Shown here piece by piece: positions 8,441 through 18,464 of a stretch of DNA of 64,000 bases. Source of the stretch: JAACFF01 sp963701435. GTDB taxonomy: Bacteria; Chloroflexota; Anaerolineae; Promineifilales; Promineifilaceae. Location of the stretch: positions 439,345 to 503,344 of the forward strand of contig CAVPAL010000017.1 of assembly GCA_963701435.1 (NCBI GenBank), read 5' to 3'. Each line of letters starts with the position of its first letter. Position 1 is the first letter of the stretch. A program made the translations under genes and the position numbers. The notes below the pieces were generated by a model. That model was given only the letters and a program-made list of their open reading frames with translations. It did not search any database and was not told where the DNA came from.

Positions 8441-8987
8441 GGCGCCTGTTTGATGTAGAAGAGCGCCTGTGTGTGCGCCTGGAGGCAGACAGCGGGGTTA
8501 GGTGGGCAGGCAAGGCTGGCAGACACGTGGGTCATCTAATCCAACAAATGTAAATCTAACATAACCACGGATACCAGGAAACGCCTTGTGAAGCCACATT
8601 TTGGGGAGATTGCGGGTTTGGCTCAAGTAGAACCCTTTGATGGCTCACTCGAACTGATTACGCGCTATGTCCCACGCTTGACCGCCGCAGGGAATAACCC
8701 GGTACAAATGATTGTCGATCAAGGGCGTGATTTGGCTTTATTCGTCCCTCTCGGCGTATTAGACCGCAAACACCCCCAGTTGACCCGCTCAAAATTGTGC
8801 CTTTGCCACCTGACACGGTTCTTATTCGTAAACCGCGTTATGCCCAATGGCGCTGTATTCTGGGTGTACTGACTTTTAGTCGTACCCACTTCCGGGCGCA
8901 CACGCGGGTGCGCCCCTACCAGTTTTCTATTTTTTCCTAAACCATAACAATTCCCGAAACGGGGCCGGTTTGATACAATAGGCGCTT
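8441..8987. other. 547-bp stretch without a supportable gene
   Basis: One reading (8588-8872) gives a possible decayed protein, but its frame breaks and the second half makes better sense in another frame (DPLKIVPLPPDTVLIRKPRY). A GGGCGCA/TGCGCCC hairpin (about 8895-8917) followed by 'ccctacc' and a T-rich stretch belongs to the GTAGGGGC...GCCCCTAC type of palindrome seen again at 11.1-11.3 kb. Confidence 0.4.
8971..8987 (+). promoter_or_regulatory. extended -10 promoter, probable leaderless start
   Basis: TGATACAAT (extended -10, hexamer 8974-8979) ends eight bases before ATG 8988, and no Shine-Dalgarno sequence is present. A transcript from here would begin at or next to the start codon, so the EAD-TIR gene is probably leaderless. 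Confidence 0.45.
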
Positions 8988-11079
8988 ATGGAAGAGACCA
9001 GCGCCGCCGGACTTCGCCGCCAGATGGTGCGCAGCCTCAGCGAGGATCAACTGCGCAATTTATGCTTTGATTATTTCCCCGATGTCTACGACCAGTTAGC
9101 CAGCGGAATGAGCAAGGACGAAATTGCACGGCGGCTGATTGATTATGCCCGCAAGCAGAAGCTGATCCCCAATTTACGCGCGGCGCTGCATGAAATCAAT
9201 CCGCAGGTTTTTCCACCGCTTGAATTGGATGCCCCGGCCACAGCGCCAACCCGCAATCCGCGCCAGGTGTTTATCAGCCATGCCCACCAGGACGCCGAAC
9301 TGGCGCAGTGGTTGGCAACTGAATTTGAGTTGCATGGCTGGCAAAGCTGGATTGCGCCGGAAAGCATTCGCCCGGGCGAAAAATGGGTTGAGGCAATTAA
9401 TCGCGGATTGGCGCAAAGCGGGGTGTTTGTGCTGGTGTTGACGGAAGCGGCCGTGCAGTCACGTTGGGTAATCAGCGAAACAAATTTTGCCATCCAGAGT
9501 GAACATCAAGGCAAACTGAAGTTTGTGCCGCTTAAAACAACTCCATACGATATTGCTGACGCGCCGCCTCTGTGGCAAACCTACCAGCAGGTGCGTTTTG
9601 ATACCGATCGTAAAGCGGGTCTGGAGGCGCTGCTGACCGAATTAGAGCCACAGAAGATGGCTCAATTGGCGCGTAAATACGCAGTTCTGCAGAAAGCGAT
9701 GCAGGCATCTGATTGGGAGACAGCGTTATCAACCGGGCAGCAGCTTGAAGCCGGCTATCCTGACTATCGGGATGTGCGCCAACTGCTGGCACAGGCTGCC
9801 GAAGGGCGTAAACGTGAGCAGCAGCAAGCGACGCGCCTGGAAACACTCTACATACAATTGACGGCTGCCTTAAGCGCCCGGGAATGGGAAAAAGCGCTGG
9901 ATACCGGCGAACAAATTCTGGGTACAGACCGGCTTTACCGCGACGTAAAACAGTTGATGACGACCGCCACCATTGGAATACAAAACCAGAAACGGGAAGC
10001 ACGTTTGACGCGCCTTTACCTCCAACTGCAAACTGCATTTGAAATGGGAAATTGGCAGGACGTGCAGGGATATGCAGCTCAAATTGGGGCAATTGATCAC
10101 AATTACCGCGATGTGCCGCAATTGTTGAGTGTTGCGCAACAGAAGTTACAACCACCAGCAAAAACGACGAACAGTAGAGATGCCACGGCAAACTCGCAGG
10201 GCAGCAGCGCCGGCGGCATCAAAAACAAAAAAGACAACATCGGCGAAAAACCGGTTTCCCATGTGGGTTTGGTGGTTGGGTGCTGCGCTCTTATTGGCGC
10301 TGGCAGTTTGGGGCATTAGTTCAATTGTTGGTGGCGGCAGTACACCCACACTCAAACCGACCCTGGATCCCAATGTGCCGCCACCGCAGCCCACATTAGG
10401 CAGCACCTTGCTGCGTCCGGCAGATGACATGACCATGCTTTTTGTCCCTGGTGGCACGTTCCCGATGGGCAGTGAAGATGGAGGTAGTGATGAACGTCCT
10501 GTGCATGATGTGACGCTGGATGGATTTTGGATTGACCAAACAGAAGTGACCAATGCTCAATATGCTTTGTGCATTGAGGCGGGAATTTGTAGAGGCTCGG
10601 TAAGTGGAGAGGATGATCATCCGGTAGTCAATGTAAACTGGTATGAGGCAGAGGCATATTGTGCATGGGTTGGCGGGAAGTTGCCAACAGAATCACAGTG
10701 GGAATATGCGGCGCGTGGGGAAGACGGCCGTATTTATCCATGGGGAGAAAAAACACCTGATTGTGAAATTGCTAACTATAGCGGTTGTGTTGGCGGCGCG
10801 TCGCCTGTAGGCAGCTACCCGGATGGTGCAAGTTGGGTGGGCGCATTGGATATGGCCGGCAATGTGCGGGAGTGGGTGAGTGACTGGTATGATAGTGATT
10901 ATTATGAAAATTCTCCCGCAGAGAATCCTGAAGGGCCGAATAGCGGCAGTTCAAAGGTGGTGCGCGGGGGCGCGTGGTACGATATCGCGTTCAACGTTCG
11001 CTCTTCTAACCGCGACAGGGACCAACCCGGGATTCGTAATAGCGACCTGGGGTTCCGTTGCGCGAGCACGCCTTTCTGA
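8988..11079 (+). CDS. EAD-TIR-repeat-TM-FGE-fold conflict protein (one frame break near 10.13-10.23 kb)
   Basis: Two overlapping frames (8988-10319 and 10129-11079) read as one protein. Domains in order: an effector-associated domain (EAD1-like; RSLSEDQLRNLCFDYFPDVY, about 14-33); TIR (RQVFISHAHQD, with the catalytic-type Glu in SRWVISETNFA); three repeats of about 70 aa, each ending in YRDVRQLL or similar; a membrane helix (WVWWLGAALLLALAVWGI); a Pro/Thr linker; and an FGE-sulfatase/C-type-lectin-like domain (FVPGGTFPMGSEDG ... GGKLPTESQWEYAARG ... VVRGGAWYD). TIR domains of this class cleave NAD+ when activated. The frame change to +1 could be an indel error or slippage in the A-runs near 10.15 or 10.22 kb. 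Its FGE-like end shows no TR identity. Confidence 0.8.
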
Positions 11080-11128
11080 GATGCTGGTTGCTGGCATTCT
11101 GTTTTCTGTCTTTTTCTGGTTTTCTGTA

Positions 11129-11310
11129 TGTTTAGTAGGGGCCAGGCAATCGGGAAAGGCGTCAGCCCAAAACAGACGGCTTTGTCTCCCGATTGCCTTG
11201 CCCGTGTGCCGGCCGACACAATTGTTCATCCAACGCGGGCGCGGCGATTGGTCGGTAAGCGCCCGGTGAAATCAAAACACCATTCCCAATCGCCGCGCCC
11301 CTACCAGATT
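11129..11310. repeat. two nested long inverted repeats (palindromic dispersed element)
   Basis: GGCAATCGGGA (11145-11155) pairs with TCCCGATTGCC (11187-11197), and GGGCGCGGCGATTGG (11237-11251) pairs with CCAATCGCCGCGCCC (11286-11300). The outer edges read TAGGGGC and GCCCCTACC. This fills most of the gap between the convergent EAD-TIR and nucleotidyltransferase genes. Confidence 0.6.
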
Positions 11311-11339
11311 GATTGGTTTACCTCAAAAATTCGGGGCGT

Positions 11340-12116
11340 TTACACAAGCTTGTTGACGAGGCGCTTGATTTCTGATTCAAAACCTTGGTTGGGGAAAAAG
11401 TGCAGATTGTAACGGCCGATTATCACACTGCGGGCGGCGAGGTAGGCATTGAGCAGATCAGCCAGGCGCCGGCGGTTGTCTTGGGGGTCACGGCCGTATG
11501 CCACAACCAACAACCCGCGCCGCGCCGCATCATCAGGCGGCAAAAGACGCAGCAAGGTGGGGAGCGTGAAGTCAAGCAGTTGCAAGTATATAGGAAACGG
11601 CCGTTCCACATCCCCGCGCGCCAGTAAACGCAAAACGTTCCAATATTTGACCCAAAATTGATTGTCCAGCGCGGTCAATTCCTCGACCGTGATACGCGGC
11701 TGTGGGAAGGCAAGTCGTTCGCAGGCGCGCTGGAATTCGGCGCCCCAGCCGCTGTTGTCTTTCAGCAGTCGAATCTGGGCGTCCCAGGGATTGGGCTGCA
11801 GCGTCTCCTGGGTTTCAAAGCGGAAATCGACTTTGCTGCCGTTGCTAAAGAGCGTGATGTAGAGAAACGGCCGTACAAACTGCCCATCAAACGCTTTCAA
11901 CGGCACATAGGGCATGATCTCCTTCACAAATGTTTCACGGTCGCGCCACGCCCAGTCGCGCGCAGTCTCATCAGAATAAACGAGGGCGACATCAATATCG
12001 GAAAAATCATCGGCGGTTTGCCGGCCAAACGAGCCTGACAAAAAACAGACCCGAACGGCGGGGTTTGCCAAAACGCGCCGCTGAATACGGCCGATCATTC
12101 GTTCTTGTTCAAACAT
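11340..12116 (-). CDS. nucleotidyltransferase-domain protein
   Basis: 258 aa from MFEQERMIGRIQ. The polymerase-beta-type nucleotidyltransferase motif GSFGRQTADDFSDIDVAL (about residues 29-46) holds the G-S and the two metal-binding Asp residues. The rest is helical, with KVDFRFE as the likely third acidic strand. The shape resembles streptomycin adenylyltransferase (ANT(6)) relatives, but the substrate is not identifiable. It starts seven bases after the PAP2-like gene ends, so the two are probably co-transcribed. Confidence 0.72.
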   Translation of the reverse strand: MFEQERMIGRIQRRVLANPAVRVCFLSGSFGRQTADDFSDIDVALVYSDETARDWAWRDRETFVKEIMPYVPLKAFDGQFVRPFLYITLFSNGSKVDFRFETQETLQPNPWDAQIRLLKDNSGWGAEFQRACERLAFPQPRITVEELTALDNQFWVKYWNVLRLLARGDVERPFPIYLQLLDFTLPTLLRLLPPDDAARRGLLVVAYGRDPQDNRRRLADLLNAYLAARSVIIGRYNLHFFPNQGFESEIKRLVNKLV

Positions 12117-12123
12117 GGGACGA

Positions 12124-12747
12124 TTAGACAAAACAGCCAAATTGGGTCAGCAGCCAGACGCTGGCCACACCCAGGGCCATGCCGGCGAAGACTTGTGCAG
12201 GCGTGTGGCGCTTCAGGTACAGGCGCACAATGGCGACCAGGGCCACAAACACAGCGACAATGAGACTGGCTTGCCAGCCATATACCAGAAAAACCAGGAA
12301 CCAGGCCGCCGTAATGGCGGTGGTATGGAAGCTGATCAGCCAGACGGCGTTGATGATGCCCAGCAAGGCCAGCGTGACCATGTTAAAAATTGCCAGGCAT
12401 TGCAGCAGTTCAGGCGCCTCAAACAGCTTGAGCAGCCCAAACAAAAGGGCTGAACTCACCACTGCGACCAGATAAGGCAAGTGGCGCTCGGCAGTATTGC
12501 TCATGTGCAGTTCTTGAATGCGCCCGGTTTTGAGCAGCCAGAGAACAAACAAAATCGGCGCCAGCGAGACCATAAAACCGTAAACCGCCGCCCACAGCAG
12601 CGCCTGCGGTAAAGGCAGCACTTTTAAGGCCATCAACAAGCCGACCACGGCAAAAATAACCGGCGGGCTGACAATATTTGAGAAGAGCCGCGCGGCGCGC
12701 ACTTTTCCTGTGCGATTGTGTTCATGTTGGTCGAGGGGTGTTTCCAT
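12124..12747 (-). CDS. PAP2-like phosphatase superfamily membrane protein
   Basis: 207 aa from METPLDQHEHNRTGK (12747); five to six hydrophobic segments are visible. The pair SFHTTAITAAW and RLYLKRHTPAQVFAGMALG matches the last two motifs of membrane PAP2 phosphatases in degenerate form (SxH and RxxxxxHxxxD, with the final Asp replaced). The catalytic Asp is not obvious, so it may be a non-canonical lipid phosphatase or an inactive relative. Confidence 0.6.
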   Translation of the reverse strand: METPLDQHEHNRTGKVRAARLFSNIVSPPVIFAVVGLLMALKVLPLPQALLWAAVYGFMVSLAPILFVLWLLKTGRIQELHMSNTAERHLPYLVAVVSSALLFGLLKLFEAPELLQCLAIFNMVTLALLGIINAVWLISFHTTAITAAWFLVFLVYGWQASLIVAVFVALVAIVRLYLKRHTPAQVFAGMALGVASVWLLTQFGCFV

Positions 12748-12855
12748 AAGCGGATGATTCCATTCCAAAAGTGGGATGATTATAACCCAAAATGGCAAAC
12801 ATAAAACGCAACCACGCCTACACGTTATCGATGTCTTACGCTGCACTCATCGACA

Positions 12856-12894
12856 AAAAAGCGCGGGAATAAAAATCCACCGCGCTTTTTTGTC
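12856..12894. terminator. bidirectional rho-independent terminator
   Basis: AAAAAAGCGCGG and CCGCGCTTTTTT form a 12-bp stem with a loop of about 14 nt. The A-run on one side and T-run on the other allow termination in both directions. On the minus strand it closes the adenosylhomocysteinase operon. Confidence 0.85.
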
Positions 12895-12941
12895 AAAACT
12901 ACCGGACAACAAGATTATCCGACGATTAGACTAAACTTTTA

Positions 12942-14203
12942 TCAAGTTCCTTCTTCCCAGGAATTGAGGTAACTGATCTGTTCCTCGGTGAGAGCGTCAA
13001 TCTGGATGCCCATTGATCCCAGCTTGATGCGCGCAATTTCCTGGTCCAGCTCTTGTGGAATGGTGTAGACTTTATTTTCCAGCTTGCCTTTGTTGTCAAC
13101 CAGGTATTTGGCGGCCATCGCCTGCCCTGCAAAGCTCATGTCCATCACGGCGGCGGGATGGCCTTCGGCGGCGGCGAGATTGATCAGGCGACCTTCACCG
13201 AGCAGGTAGAGACGACGGCCGTCTTGCAGTTCATATTCATCTACAAACGGCCGTACGCGCCGCGGCGCGCCTGTTTTGGACATTCCCAGCAGGGCCGGTT
13301 TGTTGATTTCGACATCGAAGTGACCGGAATTGGCCATTAAAGCGCCATCTTTCATGACTTCGAAATGGTGTTTATCCAGGACGTGGATATCGCCCGTGGC
13401 GCTGACGAAGATGTCGCCAATCGGGCCGCTTCCATCATCGGCATCACGCGGAAGCCGTCCATGACCGCTTCCAGCGCTTTCAGATGGTCAATCTCGGTGA
13501 CAATGACGTTGGCGCCCAGACCGCGCGCGCGCATGGCGATACCACGGCTGCACCAACCATAACCGGCTACAACGACGTTGCGTCCCGCGATCAGATAATT
13601 GGTGGCGCGGATGATGCCGTCCATCGTCGATTGGCCGGTTCCATAGCGGTTATCGAAAAGGTGTTTGGTCAGGGCGTCATTGACGGCCATCATGGGGAAT
13701 TCGAGGGCGCCGTCATTGGCCATGGCGCGCAGGCGCACGATGCCGGTTGTGGTTTCTTCCGTACCGCCGATGACGTTGCCCTTCACGTCGCGGCGTGTTT
13801 TGTGCAGGGTGCTGACCAGGTCCGCGCCGTCATCCATGACGATGTGGGGTTTGTGGTCCAGAACCGCGTTGATATGTTTGAAATAGGTTTCGTTATCTTC
13901 GCCTTTGATGGCGTAGACGGGAATTTCGTAGTGGCTCACAAGGGAAGCCGCGACGTCATCCTGCGTGCTGAGCGGGTTGCTGGCGGACAGCACGACATCG
14001 GCGCCACCGGCTTGCAAAGCAATCATCAGGTTGGCGGTTTCAGTTGTGACGTGCATGGTACCGGCGATACGGAGGCCAGCAAACGGCCGTTCTGCGGCAA
14101 ACTGTTCTTTAATGCCATCCAGCACGGCCATTTCCTGGTGCGCCCACTCAATGCGATGCCGGCCTCCTGTGGCCAGATCAATATTTTTAATATCGTAATC
14201 CAT
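12942..14203 (-). CDS. ahcY: adenosylhomocysteinase (one frame break near 13.42 kb)
   Basis: Hydrolyses S-adenosylhomocysteine to adenosine and homocysteine, an NAD-dependent reaction that relieves product inhibition of methyltransferases. The first frame (14203 to about 13.42 kb) carries the substrate-binding half and the Rossmann GYGWCSRGIAMRARGLGA motif; the second (from about 13.42 kb to 12942) carries SATGDIHV, NSGHFDVEI and the C-terminal dimer tail. A one-base shift at about 13.42 kb joins them exactly where the family sequence continues, so this is one gene with an indel. The adenosine kinase gene lies just upstream, making a product-removal pair. Confidence 0.88.
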
Positions 14204-14300
14204 TCGAATAATCTCCTATTAGTGTAATGATTGTGATTCGGATTTGGTACAGCGGTTTTCTGAACGCGCATACGCTGTCAGCCGCTGGCTTCTACAGGTT

Positions 14301-14365
14301 TCAGGTAATTCCCAGAAAGTTTTTTGAATTCCTGCAAAACGAAATCTGGGAATTCCTCAAGGAAA
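14301..14365. repeat. dispersed hairpin element, copy 1 (variant stem)
   Basis: AATTCCCAGA (14307-14316) pairs with TCTGGGAATT (14345-14354). It is framed by GGT upstream and CCTCAAGG downstream, as in the copies near 19.7 and 42.0 kb, but with a different, still fully paired stem. Confidence 0.55.
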
Positions 14366-14389
14366 CCGCGAATTTGTTATGGTATTATT

Positions 14390-15364
14390 TCAAAATACTT
14401 CTCGCGGTTTACCTAAAAGGCGATCCAATGCCCCCTCATCATCAAAATGTTCGCGGTAGCGGGCGACAAATTCAACCGGCGTGAAATTGTGGCTTTGTGT
14501 GCCTACCTGTTCCAAAACATATGTTGCCGCTAATGCCCCCATGCGTCCGGCGATGTCCCAGGGCAGCGCCAACTGTAAGCCGCGCATCAGCCCGGCGCGA
14601 AAAGCGTCGCCGGCCCCGGTCGGCTCAACAACCTGGTTTGGCGGCACGGCGGGGATAAACCATTTTTGCCCGCCGACTGTTAGTTCAGACCCTTTGGCGC
14701 CTTTTGTAACCAAAAGCCCGCCAACTCGATCCAAAATTTCTTGTTCGGACAGCCCGGTGCGGTCTTGAACCAGATGATATTCATATTCATTGAGTGTAAA
14801 CAAGAAGCAGCCATCTAATCCAATGCGTAAATCCTCACCTGAGAGGCGAATTGTTTGCTGGCTGGGATCATAAATATAGGGGATGTTTAGCGTTTTGCAT
14901 TCGCGTGCATAAGCGCGCATGGCATCGGGATCGTTGGGTGAAATAATAGTCAAATCAGCATCGGCTGCATATTGGGCAAAGGTCAAATTTTTTGCATAGG
15001 TCATCGCGCCGGTATAAAAACTGGCAATCTGGTTGTGATCCTGGTCGGTGTTGACAAAAAATGAAGCGGTGTAATCATCCTCGATTTCGACGATGGCGGA
15101 GGTATCAACCCCTTGTTCTTCCAGCCAGATGCGATATTCGGCAAAATCCTGACCGGCCGTGGCCATAACCGTCGGATTACCGCCGAGTAAAGCAATTGTG
15201 TAGGCGATGTTGGGGGCGTTTCCTCCGCGCTGGCGTTTCATGGAATCAACCAGGAAGCTCAAGCTGATGTTGTGCAGTTGATCTGCAAGCAACATGTCGG
15301 AAAATTTTCCGGGAAATGACATCAGATAATCAAAGGCGATTGAACCGGTTATGACGATTTTCAT
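14390..15364 (-). CDS. PfkB-family carbohydrate kinase, probably adenosine kinase
   Basis: 324 aa. PfkB signatures: RGGNAPNIAYTIALLGG near residue 46 and the catalytic EPTGAGDAFRAGLMRG near residue 250, with the Asp as base. Position immediately upstream of the adenosylhomocysteinase gene suggests that it phosphorylates the adenosine released there to AMP; related Chloroflexota and archaeal PfkB kinases include adenosine kinases. Other nucleosides or sugars cannot be excluded. Confidence 0.78.
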   Translation of the reverse strand: MKIVITGSIAFDYLMSFPGKFSDMLLADQLHNISLSFLVDSMKRQRGGNAPNIAYTIALLGGNPTVMATAGQDFAEYRIWLEEQGVDTSAIVEIEDDYTASFFVNTDQDHNQIASFYTGAMTYAKNLTFAQYAADADLTIISPNDPDAMRAYARECKTLNIPYIYDPSQQTIRLSGEDLRIGLDGCFLFTLNEYEYHLVQDRTGLSEQEILDRVGGLLVTKGAKGSELTVGGQKWFIPAVPPNQVVEPTGAGDAFRAGLMRGLQLALPWDIAGRMGALAATYVLEQVGTQSHNFTPVEFVARYREHFDDEGALDRLLGKPREVF

Positions 15365-15624
15365 ATACTTTTTCTCTTGAATTCAATTATGCTGCCAGAT
15401 TTTAATTCAAAGGTTCCAGACAAAATAATAGCGCAGTCTGCCTGATATGGGCAGCGTCACGCATGAAGTTCATTATTTTCTTTGTAAATAAGCGCGTTTT
15501 TCGCCGCCAGCACGATGGTTATCCATTAAATCCGAGTACACTAGAATTGAAAATTGGCTCATAAGGCCGCGTTCACGGGGAAGGGTAAGCGTTGTTCATT
15601 ACGGTCTGGCTTACAAAATCATTT

Positions 15625-16365
15625 TCATGCGGTATTTTTAACTTGCTGCTGGTCTGGTTTAAGCACCGCTGTGAGGCCCAGCCTGTCGCGCAGCATGGTT
15701 ATCATGGCGCGCACGCCGTCCCAGCTTTTGATTTTCTTGCCTTCGGCATAGGTTCGCGGATCGTAGGTTATCGGAATTTCGATGATGTCGTAACCGGCGA
15801 GTAAAATTTTGTCGGGCAGCTCAAAGTCCAGATTAAAGTCGGTGGTGGTCAGATTAAGGGATTTGACGACGTCGCCGCGCACCATTTTTGTGGCAGTGGC
15901 GACATCAGTTAGGTGGCCGCCAAAGAGCAGGTTGGTAACGGCCGTTAAAAAACGCACCCCTAAATAGGCATGGGCATACTCATATTTCACCTGACCGCCT
16001 AACACGCGTGAGCCAAAAATCGCTGCGGCGTTGGTTTCGTCCGCCTTTTGACAAAATTTTCTATGTTCGGCCGGATCATATTCCGCATCTGCATCCTGGA
16101 TAATCATATAATCTCCGGTCATATTTTCGATGCCGGTGCGGATCGACATGCCCTTGCCCATATTGCGTGCCTGAAAAATGATTTCAATTTCAGGATCATC
16201 AATTTGCTGCAAAATTTCGCGCGTGCCGTCGGTCGAATAGTTGTCTACGACTAAAATTTCCCGCGTCCACTTATTTCCCAGGTCGACAGCCTGTGTTTGG
16301 GTAATGACATCTTCAATTGTAGCGCGTTCATTGTAACAACAAATGATGACGGAAAGTTTTCGCAT
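15625..16365 (-). CDS. glycosyltransferase family 2
   Basis: 246 aa from MRKLSVIICCYNERATIEDV. GT-A fold with the nucleotide-sugar motifs VDNYSTDGTREIL and a metal-binding DADAEYDP near residue 97; no membrane segments. It resembles the dolichyl/polyprenyl-phosphate mannose or glucose transferase subgroup. The gene begins just after the RfbH-type gene and their ORFs overlap, so both likely serve surface glycan synthesis. Confidence 0.82.
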   Translation of the reverse strand: MRKLSVIICCYNERATIEDVITQTQAVDLGNKWTREILVVDNYSTDGTREILQQIDDPEIEIIFQARNMGKGMSIRTGIENMTGDYMIIQDADAEYDPAEHRKFCQKADETNAAAIFGSRVLGGQVKYEYAHAYLGVRFLTAVTNLLFGGHLTDVATATKMVRGDVVKSLNLTTTDFNLDFELPDKILLAGYDIIEIPITYDPRTYAEGKKIKSWDGVRAMITMLRDRLGLTAVLKPDQQQVKNTA

Positions 16366-16417
16366 AATAATAAATGTTGATTGGTCAGGTTGAACTGAGT
16401 GCAATTCAGCCTGTAAA

Positions 16418-17734
16418 TCAAAGCTCCTTGAAAAATTTTGCGAACATCTCAATCATATAATCGAGGCGCGCGCGATCCATGCCAGGATAGACGCCGATGA
16501 AAAAACCGCCGCGCATGACCGCGTCTGAAATGGGTAAATCTCCGATTACGCGGTGGGGAATATCCCGGTAGCCTGGCTGGCGCAGGATATTGCCGGCAAA
16601 AATGAGGCGGGTTTGCACTTTGTGTAATTCTAAAAAGCGAGTTAATTCGTGGCGTAAAAAGGGCGCTTCTTCACGCACATAGAGCGGGAAGGCAAACCAG
16701 GATGGATCCGCTTTTGGATGCCAGGTTGGCAGCATTAGAAACTGTTCAAACTCCTGGAAATTTTCGTATAGATAGTTGAAGTTGGCTTTGCGGCTGGCAA
16801 TAAACGACGGTAATTTTTCCATCTGGGCCAGACCCATCGCAGCCTGCGGATCGGTGATTTTTAAGTTATAGCCAATTTCAGTGTAGAAATAGCGATGATC
16901 ATAGAAGCCGGGAATGTCGGGCACTTCACGATCAAAGCGGATACCACATTTGCCATTAACCGGATTGTCGTAACCACACCAGCAGTCGCGGCCCCAATCC
17001 CGTACGGAGCGGGCGATTTTGGCCAGGCGCGGGCTGTTGGTGTAAACCGCGCCGCCTTCGCCCATGGTGATGTGGTGGGCCGGATAGAAGCTGAGCGTCG
17101 CCATCTGGCCGAAGGTGCCGGCAAATTTGCCGTCCCAGGTGGCGCCGAGGGCGTCGCAGGTATCTTCGATTAAGTAGAGGTCATGTTTGTTCACAAATTC
17201 CATGACCGCGTCCATGTTAGCCGGATTGCCTAAGGTGTGGGCAAAAATCAGGCCGCGTGTACGCGGTGATAGCGCCGCTTCTAACTGGTTAACATCGAGG
17301 TTGTAATCACCCAGACAACTGTCGATAAATACCGGCGCCAGACCATTTTGCAGGATTGGATTGACCGTTGTCGGAAAGCTGACGGCGGGGGCGATGATTT
17401 CGTCGCCCGGCTGCAGCGGGTTGGGGAGCCGGTTGGAAGTTAACGTGGTCATGGCGACAAGATTGGCCGACGAGCCGGAGTTCACCGGAATAATTTCGCG
17501 CACGCCTAAAAAACGCCCCAGTTCTTGTTCAAATTTTTCCGCATAAGGACCGGCGGTCAACCAGAAATCGAGTACGGAGCTGACCATGTTTTGCATTTCG
17601 CGCTCGTCGAATATTCGACCAGCATAATTGATCCGGGTTTCACCAGGGGTAAACGGCCGTTCCTTATGAACTTTGTGGTAATAATCAGCAACTTGTGCCA
17701 GGATGGAGCTACGCAGCTCTTCAATATCATTCAT
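16418..17734 (-). CDS. rfbH: RfbH-type CDP-4-keto-6-deoxyglucose-3-dehydrase (DegT/DnrJ fold)
   Basis: 438 aa. Removes the C3 hydroxyl in CDP-3,6-dideoxyhexose synthesis using PMP and a [2Fe-2S] cluster. The usual PLP lysine is replaced by His in SFYPAHHITMGEGG, the hallmark of this branch. The Cys-rich insert DWGRDCWCGYDNPVNGKC supplies cluster ligands. The sugar would feed the adjacent glycosyltransferase. Confidence 0.88.
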   Translation of the reverse strand: MNDIEELRSSILAQVADYYHKVHKERPFTPGETRINYAGRIFDEREMQNMVSSVLDFWLTAGPYAEKFEQELGRFLGVREIIPVNSGSSANLVAMTTLTSNRLPNPLQPGDEIIAPAVSFPTTVNPILQNGLAPVFIDSCLGDYNLDVNQLEAALSPRTRGLIFAHTLGNPANMDAVMEFVNKHDLYLIEDTCDALGATWDGKFAGTFGQMATLSFYPAHHITMGEGGAVYTNSPRLAKIARSVRDWGRDCWCGYDNPVNGKCGIRFDREVPDIPGFYDHRYFYTEIGYNLKITDPQAAMGLAQMEKLPSFIASRKANFNYLYENFQEFEQFLMLPTWHPKADPSWFAFPLYVREEAPFLRHELTRFLELHKVQTRLIFAGNILRQPGYRDIPHRVIGDLPISDAVMRGGFFIGVYPGMDRARLDYMIEMFAKFFKEL

Positions 17735-17848
17735 GCAGTGCTCTGTCAGGGTAAATTTATAACCGTCTGCAGATTGTTGTCGCGCGGACGGTAAAAACCG
17801 ATCCGGGATTATAGCACACCGAAATGGTTCTCCAAGTGGTGATTATGT

Positions 17849-18295
17849 GTGCTTAAGTGTCGTGGGGCGATCGTAGGAGTTCTGTTGCAAATAATACCAG
17901 CGTCAGGTAACCTCCGTCATCTCTTAATCAGACAAGAAAGGCGGATACATGGACGCACTGCCAAGAACCGTTTGGTAGACGACAATGGCGACCAGTTTGC
18001 TCTGAAGGAGCCGATTTATTTGGTCTCCAATATGACTTTGACCGAGGAAGCCTGCTACTGGTATGGGAAACGGTTTCGGATTGAAACCTTCTTTTCCGAC
18101 CAGAAAAATCGTGGCTTCCATCTGCAAAAGAACCACATTGCTGACCCAGAGCGAATGTCCCGTTTGCTGCTGGCTGCTTGTCTGGCTTACATTTGGGTTA
18201 TTTATTTGGGCGTGATAGCCAAACGAGACCAGTGGGTCGTCATCATCCATCGAACAGACCGTTGTGATGTGAATCACCCAGTCCTTCCCTGTTGA
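17849..18295 (+). pseudogene. transposase remnant (IS4-like, C-terminal part)
   Basis: The frame contains KEPIYLVSNMTLTEEACYWY, GKRFRIETFFSDQKNRGFH (the conserved Y...E region of DDE transposases) and ERMSRLLLAACLAYIWVIYL. The N-terminal two thirds are absent and the end is ragged. It fills the gap between rfbH and the DUF362 gene. No terminal repeats could be assigned. Confidence 0.62.
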
Positions 18296-18464
18296 CCTCC
18301 GGTAGCCCACGAAAATTATTATTCCCAAAGCGGCAGCCGGTGGACGGCAATTCGTGAGCATTGTCAGGGATCAAAGAATGACAAAATACACTGGCGCAAT
18401 GACAAGTGTAGGTTTACGCTACCAGCATGATTCCCCAAGTCTACGACCTATCCAGGGAGCGTCA

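Noticed and set aside
8588..8872. 94-residue plus-strand ORF
   Set aside because: Weak coding character, family-like sequence seems to change frame, and no ribosome site; at most a decayed fragment.
10940..11079. FGE-like end of the EAD-TIR protein as a third VR
   Set aside because: It shares only protein-level motifs (RGGAW...GF) with the TR; no long identical stretch and no IMH-like flank.
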